Below, piece by piece: positions 1-6,104 of a stretch of DNA of 7,183 nt. How positions within the stretch are numbered: position 1 is the stretch's first letter; each line of letters opens with the position of its first letter. This stretch comes from Fidelibacterota bacterium 46_43 (GTDB lineage: Bacteria > Fidelibacterota > Fidelibacteria > Fidelibacterales > Fidelibacteraceae), in the NCBI GenBank assembly GCA_001509335.1, contig LGGY01000085.1, positions 1 to 7,183 on the forward strand, in the 5' to 3' direction. The translations under genes were made by a program, and so were the position numbers. The notes under the pieces are model-generated. The model saw nothing but the letters and a program-made list of their open reading frames with translations, made no database searches and was not told the origin of the DNA.

Positions 1-2391
1 TTTTATATCCTGTGGGTTTTATGGCACGGACTGGGTAAAAATTTTTCACGTGAAACGGGGGATACCGTCTGGACAAATATGATTGTCCTTGAATTGCTTT
101 ACCGTTTTGTGGTGATTTTGAGTGTCTTCACCCTTTTCCCTGTGCTTGTCTCTTTAAAGTCTACACTATGGGCAGGTTCGACGCCTATCCGGTCCATTTT
201 ATCTACTACAGAAGCAAGATATCATATTCTGGTTCAATCTATCTTTGGATTATATTCCATTTTGTTTTTTCGTGTCGCTCTGACAAATTCGCAGGTTCGG
301 CGTTTTTTTCATCTTGAGCCCCTTCCCTGGAAAAGACACGTAAATATTTTTTTCCCAGGGTTAATTTTCCTGATTTTGCTGTGTTGGCTTGTTTCGGCAT
401 TTATCCGGTATATAATCATTTATTCCGGCACCATCCCTTTTGTAAATATCCTCTTTTATCAGATATACAACCAGTCAGTGATCCGGGACATGTTACCGGT
501 TTATGTTCTGACAGTATCCCTCATTTATCTCGAATATACAATCCGCAAGTTGCATATCCAGTGGGATAGTACCCTTGCCGATGTCCATACCAAATACTGC
601 AAACAAGATCAGCTGGTAAAAATTCACGAAAAAAGTATCCGTCTTGTTAATGATTTGCTGAACGCTTCTCTTCCCGAAAAGGTTTGGGAGAGGACTTGGT
701 GGGGATTAACACAGTTTAAGGAATTAAAGAGCTTTTGGATCGTCAGGCTTTCACCTGAAAAAAAGTATACTGTTATAAATACGCGCACAGAAAAAGAGAG
801 AGACCATATCATCCGTTTTCTAAACAGCCCGGACGGACAGACACATCTTCAAAGACTAAAAAGGCGTAAAGATGTTGTCGTGGTTCCGGCTGTTTCAATC
901 CATCGCAAAGAGCTCTTCCCGGATATTTACCACGTGTTGATCAGCACCTGCCTATCCCTTCCTGACGATGATTATTTAATTGCCTTTGTTGTGGAAGAAG
1001 AATTAACTGTCAGTGAGATTTTTTCCAATATCCTCCGCTTGCTTTCCATGCTGCTGGCCCGCATGTATGAGACTAAAGAAAATGAAAAAACAGTGACCGG
1101 GATTCCTGGAAAACAACAATTGAAGCAGATACTAAAAGCCCACTATGCACGCCTGCCCGGTTACTGGATTATTTGTGATGCATCCTTTCACGTCCGGATG
1201 GTAAGTGAGGATTTTTTATCTTTTTCAGGATACAGCCGGGCGGATATTACAGAACATGTTCTTTGGCACATTCTGAACATCCCGAAAAAAATCGAATTGT
1301 CCGGAGAGCCGGATGCACCGGTTTCCGGCTTTCTTATCCGGCAAAACGGATCTCAAACACCGGTCCTTATGACTTGCATCCCTCTCGGCTCCAAAACAAA
1401 TCCAGATTGGCTTATTCACCTGGTGGATAATTTATCCGCCTATCTGAAGCTGAAGGCTTATGAAGACAGGGAATTCAGATACAGGTCCTATTTCAACAAC
1501 ATGAGTGATGCTTCTTTTGTCATTGACCGTACAACCCGGATCCTTGATGTCAACCAGACAGCCTGTTCACTGTTTAAATATCAACGGAATGAAATGATCG
1601 GCTTGAAAATCGCCGACATTGTCACAGACGATGAAATCTCCAAAATTGATCTGCATATGCAGAATATCCTGAAAAATAAGGTTGCCCGTTTTGAGAGCAT
1701 TCATGTGACCAAAAACGGCCACCAGATTGCTACAGAGGTCCACGCCCGCCGGTTTTCAGAACGGAATCACGAATTGATCCATGTGGTGATTCGTAATATC
1801 AGCGAACGGAAAGAGCAGGAAGAGGCCCTGATGCAGTTTTATGGCTTCATTCGTTACGCCAACCCCCGGGCGATGGAATTTTCCGGGTATGATATTTCCC
1901 GTTTACGAGAGCACTTTTTTCACAGCACCTTCATTTCTCCGGACCAACAAAAAGACGCCCGGGAATTTCTTGAGTCTCTTTCTCACCAGAAAAAAAAACA
2001 GAGTCAAAAAATATACCCTTTCAGCGCAAAAGACGGGTCGGAAAAAATCATCCTGTGGGATTTTTCCCATATCCGGAGGGAAAAAAAATACAACCTCTAT
2101 TTTGCCTTCGGCTTGGATGTGACAAACTACTATAAGGAATTTGACGATATCCGTCGGGAACGTGATGATTATGTGCAGTGGATGGAAAAGAGTCCGCTTC
2201 CCTGTCTTGTGACTGACCACAAGGGTACAATCCTGAAAGTCAATGCATCCTTGGCGGGATTGCTGGAAAAGCCCCATCACGAATTAAAATATCAATGGAT
2301 GTGTGTATGGATGCCGACGATTATCATGCCCTCTATTCTCAAATCCAGGAGCATTCAGGGTATGCTGTCACAGGGCAGAAGGTCACACTGA
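1..2391 (+). CDS. Membrane-anchored GAF/multi-PAS sensor protein, 5'-partial, frameshifted near its 3' end
   Basis: Signal-sensing protein with no recognised output domain. The frame is open from base 1 (26 codons before the ATG at 79, encoding a hydrophobic stretch and a polar loop), so the true start is probably upstream; the ATG at 79 has no convincing Shine-Dalgarno site. Counting from that Met, hydrophobic helices lie at about 5-28, 48-68, 88-115 and 138-153. A GAF-like region follows at about 185-330, then PAS domains at about 352-455, 465-575 and 585-685, and the first half of a fourth from about 698. PAS hallmarks are visible: FSGY (382-385), ILDVNQ (488-493), IRYANP (591-596), FSGY (601-604), ILKVN (718-722), and the NISERKEQEE linker after PAS2. 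After Lys737 the PAS-like sequence moves to the -1 frame, so the last 33 residues (KYQ... to stop) look like frameshift product. PAS3 seems to lack its first ~20 residues. The fold assignments are by eye; the ligand is unknown. Confidence 0.85.
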   Translation, partial: FYILWVLWHGLGKNFSRETGDTVWTNMIVLELLYRFVVILSVFTLFPVLVSLKSTLWAGSTPIRSILSTTEARYHILVQSIFGLYSILFFRVALTNSQVRRFFHLEPLPWKRHVNIFFPGLIFLILLCWLVSAFIRYIIIYSGTIPFVNILFYQIYNQSVIRDMLPVYVLTVSLIYLEYTIRKLHIQWDSTLADVHTKYCKQDQLVKIHEKSIRLVNDLLNASLPEKVWERTWWGLTQFKELKSFWIVRLSPEKKYTVINTRTEKERDHIIRFLNSPDGQTHLQRLKRRKDVVVVPAVSIHRKELFPDIYHVLISTCLSLPDDDYLIAFVVEEELTVSEIFSNILRLLSMLLARMYETKENEKTVTGIPGKQQLKQILKAHYARLPGYWIICDASFHVRMVSEDFLSFSGYSRADITEHVLWHILNIPKKIELSGEPDAPVSGFLIRQNGSQTPVLMTCIPLGSKTNPDWLIHLVDNLSAYLKLKAYEDREFRYRSYFNNMSDASFVIDRTTRILDVNQTACSLFKYQRNEMIGLKIADIVTDDEISKIDLHMQNILKNKVARFESIHVTKNGHQIATEVHARRFSERNHELIHVVIRNISERKEQEEALMQFYGFIRYANPRAMEFSGYDISRLREHFFHSTFISPDQQKDAREFLESLSHQKKKQSQKIYPFSAKDGSEKIILWDFSHIRREKKYNLYFAFGLDVTNYYKEFDDIRRERDDYVQWMEKSPLPCLVTDHKGTILKVNASLAGLLEKPHHELKYQWMCVWMPTIIMPSILKSRSIQGMLSQGRRSH

Positions 2392-2492
2392 CGGGGACTA
2401 ATCGCCGAAAGATACCTGTTATCCTGTTTCTTTCAGTTCCCAATACCCACACAGTGCTTCTATATGCAATTCCTGAAAAGAATCTCTCATGA
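2286..2492 (+). pseudogene. Frameshifted C-terminal half of the fourth PAS domain
   Basis: This is the missing end of the PAS protein, in the frame one base back from the main reading frame. Joining at the AAAA run (2286-2289) gives ...HELK-IS-MDVCMDADDYHALYSQ..., which continues the PAS pattern: an acidic DADD loop, a helix, a RRKIPVILFLSV strand and a final VLLYAIPE strand, followed by TGA at 2490-2492. One extra A in the run would restore a single reading frame of about 804 residues from the Met at 79. The ATG at 2295 has no ribosome binding site, so this is not an independent gene. Even when repaired, the protein ends at the PAS boundary with no kinase, GGDEF or other effector. The next gene on the opposite strand stops 5 nt further on. 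Confidence 0.75.
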
Positions 2493-2497
2493 AAGCA

Positions 2498-3814
2498 TTA
2501 TTCTTGAATCATTTTCCGAATGGAGTATGAAAACCGTGGCAGATCATCGAGTGTCACTGGCATATTTGCCTTATCCAGATCAATGATCATCCAGAACCCT
2601 TTTTGGATTTTTTCTTCTTTCAGGCAATCAATCAATTTTTGCTGATGGCTGAATGACCTGGTCCCTCTCTCATCGTCCCACAATTCCAGGGCTGTCAGGC
2701 AGCCCAGAGAGGGTGTGAAGGGATACCAGTCTTTTCCGGCATAGAAATCTGGGTTGATGGTGGTTCCATGGGCAATAATGTCGCTCCGGCCGGCTTTGCC
2801 GGCATAATAGCTGGTATACACGGGAAGATAATCCCGCCACCGTGGAGGCAACACAGCCATGTAATCGGCCCGGTCCCACAGGGTATCCGAAGTGTTTCCA
2901 TGAAAAAAATCAGCCGGTGATATTTCCCAGGGCATCTTCAAATCAACCACAGGTGTTGGTCCGATAAAAACATTGTCAGACCGTGCGATCCCATGCAGGG
3001 AATAGAGTCCTTCCGGGGTATTTCCGTTTGTCACATACCCGGGCAAGCCGGAATTTGACCTCCCCAGGTGCCATACGGACCAGAGGGTCTGGTCCTCTTC
3101 TCTTTTCAGGCTTCCGTCGGCAAGGCGGCAAATCGTCACGCCCGGATAATCCCGGTTTTGCCTGAAAAAGGTGTAGAAAACCGGATAACCCTTTAGAAAA
3201 TCAGGGGAAAGCAGTTGGTCAACGGGAGGTAACTCGGGCCTGAAGTGCAGTTCCGCCCTGAACATACCCAGAATAGGATGATCCAGCAGATGGCTGAATT
3301 TTTCAATCAGGAGATTTCTGATTTCCATCCCGGTCTGCAAATTAAACCGGGCGCGATGCAGGTACAGTGCCGCCATAACAAAACGCATTGGATCCTCTTC
3401 GAACCGGAGAATGGAGCGGACTTCCGGCACAAACTGCTCCGGATACAGACCATAAGCCACTTCCAGCAGTGACCGTTTCAGTTCATCATCCAGGTCTTCA
3501 TAATGATCAAAGGCATTTTCAAGAGCTTTTTCCGCAACATCCGAGCGGTATTGGGCCAATCCCATGGCCCAGCAGGCACTGATCCAGTCTTCCTGATTGG
3601 ATGCTCCTGGCGGATGTTGAATAACCGCCAGGATGGTTGAATCGATGAGGGTTTTCCGGAATCTTTCCCGATTTTCCGCCAGGGTCCTTTCCGCATACGG
3701 CTCCCTGGGAATCAAGAGAAAAACGGCCAGAATCATCAGGAGAATGATGGCTCCGCTGATGGTTAAAAGCAGTCGCCGTGAGGGTTTAACAGAAATGAAG
3801 GAATTCTTTTTCAT
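2498..3814 (-). CDS. L,D-transpeptidase (YkuD)-like protein with N-terminal membrane anchor
   Basis: Predicted cell-envelope enzyme of 438 residues. Residues 14-36 form one hydrophobic segment after a basic N-terminus (KPSRR), fitting a signal anchor with the rest outside the cytoplasm. About 60-200 is helical with no family I recognise. The C-terminal part has YkuD features: NTPEGLYSL (265-273, the usual TP.G.Y element), IIAHGT (346-351) and PSLGCL (368-373). His349 and Cys372 match the catalytic His and Cys, with 19 residues between His349 and Ser369. The usual [ST]HGC is SLGC here, so the His before Gly-Cys is Leu. Family members cross-link peptidoglycan peptides or attach proteins to the wall, but this divergent copy could have another role. 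The start is set by GGAAG 7 nt before the ATG, which overlaps the stop of the aldo/keto reductase as ATGA, suggesting translational coupling. The family call is fairly secure; the activity is inferred. Confidence 0.85.
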   Translation of the reverse strand: MKKNSFISVKPSRRLLLTISGAIILLMILAVFLLIPREPYAERTLAENRERFRKTLIDSTILAVIQHPPGASNQEDWISACWAMGLAQYRSDVAEKALENAFDHYEDLDDELKRSLLEVAYGLYPEQFVPEVRSILRFEEDPMRFVMAALYLHRARFNLQTGMEIRNLLIEKFSHLLDHPILGMFRAELHFRPELPPVDQLLSPDFLKGYPVFYTFFRQNRDYPGVTICRLADGSLKREEDQTLWSVWHLGRSNSGLPGYVTNGNTPEGLYSLHGIARSDNVFIGPTPVVDLKMPWEISPADFFHGNTSDTLWDRADYMAVLPPRWRDYLPVYTSYYAGKAGRSDIIAHGTTINPDFYAGKDWYPFTPSLGCLTALELWDDERGTRSFSHQQKLIDCLKEEKIQKGFWMIIDLDKANMPVTLDDLPRFSYSIRKMIQE

Positions 3815-4029
3815 GCTTTATCTTCCAGAATCCGGTCAATTTTTTTCAGTTCTTCTTGCGAAAATTTCGTGTTTTTTGAAGCTTTCAGGGCATCGTCAAT
3901 ATGTGAAATTTTCCGGGCACCGATGATTGCCGTGGTCACTTCGGGTCTGCGAAGGACCCAGGAAACAGCCATTTGAGCCATGGTTTGTCCACGGGATTCG
4001 GCAATTTTGCTCAACGCCCGGACTTTATT
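3811..4029 (-). pseudogene. yghZ: C-terminal fragment of the aldo/keto reductase, in the shifted frame
   Basis: This frame carries the missing end of the reductase: NKVRALSKIAESRGQTMAQM..., then SWVLRRPEVTTAIIGARK and a final acidic helix. It aligns with the E. coli YghZ end (NEMAQQRGQSMAQMALSWLL, then VTSVLIGAS, as I recall it). It includes the IGA-R segment that contacts the 2'-phosphate of NADP in aldo/keto reductases. The frame is closed upstream by TAG at 4032-4030, so the join must lie just downstream of that, near 4029-4033. A TTG at 4014 overlaps the stop of the first part (TTGA), and reinitiation there is conceivable, but a 67-residue cofactor-tail peptide makes no sense alone. Its own stop overlaps the next ATG (3814). 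Confidence 0.85.
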
Positions 4030-4793
4030 CTATTTTCCGGTTTCAAAAAGCCTTCAGGCCTGCCGGCCCGGGACTCTTTGGGGATTCCATTCAGATATTT
4101 TCCCGTTAAAACACCTTGCTGAAGGGGTGAAAAAACGGCACAACCCATTCCTTTGGACTCAAGGACATCAAAAAGTCCCTTTTCGATTTCCCGGTAGAAC
4201 ATATTGTATTTGGGTTGGTGTATCCGACAGGGTGTCCCCAGAGAAGACAGTATTTCGGAAGCTTTCAGCGTTTCTTCAGGTGAATAGGACGATATGCCCA
4301 CATAGAGGGCTTTGCCGCTTCTGACGATCTGATCCAGCGCCATCATGGTTTCTTCCTGGGGTGTTTCAGGATCCGGCCGGTGGTGATAGAAAATATCCAC
4401 GTACTCCAGTCCCATCCTTTTCAGACTTTGATCCAGGCTGGCGATGAGATATTTCCGGCTTCCGCCATTGCCATAAGGACCCGGCCACATAAGATATCCG
4501 GCTTTGGTTGAAATCACCAGTTCATCACGGCGACCTGCCAAATCTTCTTTGAGAATCCGGCCGAAAGTTTTTTCTGCCGTACCAAAGGCGGGGCCATAAT
4601 TATTCGCCAGGTCAAAATGGGTGATACCGTTGTCAAAAGCATGCAAAATCAGCTTTCGCGCATTTTCGTGAATATCCACGCTGCCGAAATTGTGCCAAAG
4701 TCCCAAAGATATCCGGGGGAGTTTCAATCCGCTTTTTCCGCAAAAGCGGTACTCCATTTTTTCATATCGTTCTTCATAGGGCAAGTAATTCAT
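4011..4793 (-). CDS. yghZ: Aldo/keto reductase, YghZ / L-glyceraldehyde-3-phosphate reductase type, truncated by a frameshift
   Basis: NADPH-dependent cytoplasmic reductase of small aldehydes; E. coli YghZ reduces L-glyceraldehyde 3-phosphate and methylglyoxal. The match to YghZ is close over long runs: YRFCGKSGLKLP (15-26), SLGLWHNFG (29-37), GITHFDLANNYGP (56-68), STKAGY (95-100), WPGPYGNGGSRKYL (103-116), DQSLKRMGLEYVDIFY (121-136) and GKALYVGISSYSPE (160-173). The tetrad is Asp61, Tyr66, Lys97 and His138. The frame ends early at 260 residues with SGR then TGA, while the family is about 330-346 long; the rest lies in another frame down to 3811, about 327 residues in all. The loss of one base near 4029-4033 explains it. 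The start is firm: AAGGAG lies 6 nt upstream, and the N-terminus aligns with E. coli (ERYxxMxYRxCGKSG). If the frameshift is real, the product lacks part of the NADP site and the end of the barrel and is probably inactive. Confidence 0.93.
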   Translation of the reverse strand: MNYLPYEERYEKMEYRFCGKSGLKLPRISLGLWHNFGSVDIHENARKLILHAFDNGITHFDLANNYGPAFGTAEKTFGRILKEDLAGRRDELVISTKAGYLMWPGPYGNGGSRKYLIASLDQSLKRMGLEYVDIFYHHRPDPETPQEETMMALDQIVRSGKALYVGISSYSPEETLKASEILSSLGTPCRIHQPKYNMFYREIEKGLFDVLESKGMGCAVFSPLQQGVLTGKYLNGIPKESRAGRPEGFLKPENRIKSGR

Positions 4794-4799
4794 GGTTTG

Positions 4800-4805
4800 C
4801 TCCTT
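4800..4805 (-). promoter_or_regulatory. Ribosome binding site of the aldo/keto reductase
   Basis: A near-perfect AAGGAG lies 6 nt upstream of the ATG at 4793 on the - strand, the strongest Shine-Dalgarno match in the window. It fixes the start. With no close upstream gene, it suggests a separately initiated unit; no convincing promoter hexamers were found in front of it. Confidence 0.75.
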
Positions 4806-4897
4806 TATTGATGAGTGCTGAATGGGTCACGTCGTTCTTTATAGAAGTTAGCACCTCGATACGTCCCCGCAAAGCGTGTTCTACCCGATGGCCGGTT

Positions 4898-4910
4898 GTC
4901 GCTTCGCTCC
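4898..4910 (+). repeat. 13-nt direct repeat, copy 1
   Basis: GTCGCTTCGCTCC matches 5054-5066 exactly. It sits inside a longer imperfect inverted repeat with GCCGG at 4891-4895 and CCGGC at 4909-4913. Copies of GAAGTTAGC precede both repeats: 45 bp upstream here, directly adjacent in the second. Confidence 0.7.
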
Positions 4911-4959
4911 GGCTTTGGGTTCATGGGTTATTGCACCTCACTTCGTTTGGTGTTCAAAC

Positions 4960-4972
4960 GCCGCTGTGCGGC
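4960..4972. repeat. Small GC-rich hairpin
   Basis: GCCGC-TGT-GCGGC gives a 5-bp stem with a 3-nt loop. It is followed by TTT only on the + strand, where no gene ends nearby, so it is more likely part of the repeat mosaic than a terminator. A similar CTGC-TTC-GCAG hairpin lies at 4982-4992. Confidence 0.5.
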
Positions 4973-5025
4973 TTTCAATCGCTGCTTCGCAGGTTTTTCA
5001 GAAGTTAGAAGTTGGTAGATGTAGG

Positions 5026-5043
5026 GACAGGCTGCAGCCTGTC
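5026..5043. repeat. Perfect 18-bp palindrome
   Basis: GACAGGCTGCAGCCTGTC reads the same on both strands, with 9-bp arms and no spacer. It lies 98 bp past the dehydrogenase stop and about 230 bp before the reductase start. It could be an intergenic REP-like unit, an operator for a dimeric regulator, or a transcript hairpin. No T-run follows on either strand, which argues against a classical terminator. Confidence 0.85.
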
Positions 5044-5053
5044 TGAAGTTAGC

Positions 5054-5066
5054 GTCGCTTCGCTCC
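5054..5066 (+). repeat. 13-nt direct repeat, copy 2
   Basis: Exact copy of 4898-4910. Here it follows GAAGTTAGC (5045-5053) directly, so this module looks like copy 1 with about 45 bp removed. Confidence 0.7.
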
Positions 5067-5072
5067 TGATGT

Positions 5073-5115
5073 TTCAATCAAATCAATCTATTCAATCAAA
5101 TCAATCTTCCAATCT
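5073..5115. repeat. Tandem repeat, 18-bp period
   Basis: TTCAATCAAATCAATCT occurs at 5073-5089 and again at 5091-5107 with one base between, followed by a decayed partial third copy (TTCCAATCT, 5107-5115). Within each unit TCAATCAA is itself near-periodic. It begins 26 bp beyond the dehydrogenase stop at 5142. It looks like slippage-generated low-complexity DNA and is too short for a CRISPR repeat. Confidence 0.8.
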
Positions 5116-5141
5116 CTACCCATCACACCCTCGTTCTATCG

Positions 5142-6101
5142 TCATGGCGTCACAACATGAATTGCTTTTCCGTGCATATAGGCTTTTAAATTTTCAATTG
5201 CCGTTTTCAAAAGGCGTTCCCGTGCCGCACGGGTAGCCCAGGCAATGTGAGGGGTGATGAAACAGTTGGGAATGCCGATCAGGGGATGGTCAGCTGTTGG
5301 AGGTTCCTGGTCCAGTACATCCAGGCCTGCCCCCTGTATCACACCGCCTTTCAGGGCTTCTGCCAGATCCCGGCTTTTAATAAGCCCGCCCCGGCTTGTA
5401 TTGATCAGAAAAGCTGTTTTTTTCATCCTTTTCAAGTGATGAATATCCACGATTTCGTGTGTTTCCGGCGTCAGGGGGCAATGGAGTGTAAGTATATCAC
5501 TTGATTTGAACAGGGTATTGATTGAAACGGCCTGCCAGGAAGGCGGGACAGACGACGGGGGCTGTGTATCGTGATAGATGATATTCATACCGAAATGATG
5601 ACCGATTTCCGCTACGGCCTTGCCAATGCGTCCCAGTCCAAGTATCCCCAATATCTGACCGTCCAGCTCTGTCAGTGGGTGTTCCCAATAACAATAATCC
5701 GGAGCTTTCGACCAGTTCCCTGATTGCACGCTGTGGTTATGGTCGGCAAGGCGGTGTACCAGATTAAGTATGTGGGCAAAGGTCATCTGGGCGACAGACC
5801 GGGTCCCGTACGTGGGAACATGGGTGACAGTGATCCCCTTTTCCCGGGCAGCCTTTACATCGATGCTGTCATATCCGGTGGCCAAAACACCAATGTATTT
5901 TAAATCCGGTAATTGTTCCAGTACCGACCGGGTCAGCCGGGTTTTATTGGAGAGGATAGCCTGGGCGCCTGAAGCCCTTGTGACGATTTGGTCATCCGGC
6001 GTCCGGTTGTAAATCGTCACATCCCCCAAAGTGTATAAATCCTCCCAATTCAAATCTCCGGGATTCAGGGTAAATCCTTCCAGTACAACAATTTTCATCA
6101 T
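5142..6101 (-). CDS. D-2-hydroxyacid dehydrogenase, glycerate dehydrogenase / hydroxypyruvate reductase-like
   Basis: Cytoplasmic NAD-dependent oxidoreductase of 319 residues, the usual length for the family; it interconverts 2-oxoacids and D-2-hydroxyacids. The nucleotide-binding motif is GLGRIG (155-160). Asp178, at the end of the second strand of the Rossmann fold, favours NAD over NADP. The catalytic residues are Arg237 (INTSRGGLI), Glu266 (DQEPP) and His285 (TPHIAWAT). The substrate loop ATGYDSID (64-71) and the run PTYGTRSVAQMTFA (96-109) resemble glycerate dehydrogenases, as does PHIAWATRAARERL. Glyoxylate or hydroxypyruvate reduction is therefore the best guess, but substrate cannot be fixed by eye. 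Two adjacent ATGs exist; GGAG lies 8 nt before the first (6101), inside the end of the FMN lipoprotein gene, whose stop is only 3 nt away. It is the last gene of a three-gene run. Confidence 0.93.
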   Translation of the reverse strand: MMKIVVLEGFTLNPGDLNWEDLYTLGDVTIYNRTPDDQIVTRASGAQAILSNKTRLTRSVLEQLPDLKYIGVLATGYDSIDVKAAREKGITVTHVPTYGTRSVAQMTFAHILNLVHRLADHNHSVQSGNWSKAPDYCYWEHPLTELDGQILGILGLGRIGKAVAEIGHHFGMNIIYHDTQPPSSVPPSWQAVSINTLFKSSDILTLHCPLTPETHEIVDIHHLKRMKKTAFLINTSRGGLIKSRDLAEALKGGVIQGAGLDVLDQEPPTADHPLIGIPNCFITPHIAWATRAARERLLKTAIENLKAYMHGKAIHVVTP

Positions 6102-6104
6102 GAT

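Larger units (their letters stand above)
4794..5141. other. 348-bp repeat-rich intergenic spacer
   Basis: This stretch separates the dehydrogenase from the aldo/keto reductase on the - strand and has no believable gene; open frames on the + strand are short and low-complexity. It holds an 18-bp palindrome (5026-5043), an 18-bp-period tandem repeat (5073-5115), a 13-nt direct repeat, GAAGTTAGC twice (4844-4852, 5045-5053), and several small hairpins around CTTCG or TGT loops. None of the hairpins is followed by a T-run in the - strand direction, so I see no standard intrinsic terminator for the dehydrogenase operon. A TATAAA on the - strand (4843-4838) could be a -10 element for the reductase, but no matching -35 is present. 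Confidence 0.7.

Noticed and set aside
79..81. ATG at 79 as the true start of the PAS protein
   Set aside because: The same frame is open to base 1 and encodes a plausible membrane segment and loop, and there is no well-placed Shine-Dalgarno site; the gene most likely begins outside the window.
1903..2280. 125-residue open frame on the - strand
   Set aside because: It lies wholly antisense to the PAS gene, has no ribosome binding site and no recognisable family; it is a shadow frame.
2480..2520. Bidirectional terminator between the convergent PAS and transpeptidase-like genes
   Set aside because: Only 5 nt separate the stops and the only inverted repeat (ATTC-TT-GAAT, 2500-2509) is too weak.
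3980..4324. 114-residue open frame on the + strand
   Set aside because: Antisense to the well-supported aldo/keto reductase and with no family features.
4838..4870. Promoter for the aldo/keto reductase on the - strand
   Set aside because: TATAAA is present at 4843-4838, but the hexamer 17 nt upstream (GGACGT) is a poor -35, so it is not called.
5073..5115. Possible CRISPR array
   Set aside because: Repeat units are 17 nt with a single base between copies and no spacers.
4808..5236. Two short + strand frames in and beyond the spacer
   Set aside because: They translate the repeat mosaic into low-complexity sequence (for example QSNQSIQSNQSS), and the second runs into the antisense of the dehydrogenase. 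No credible start sites.
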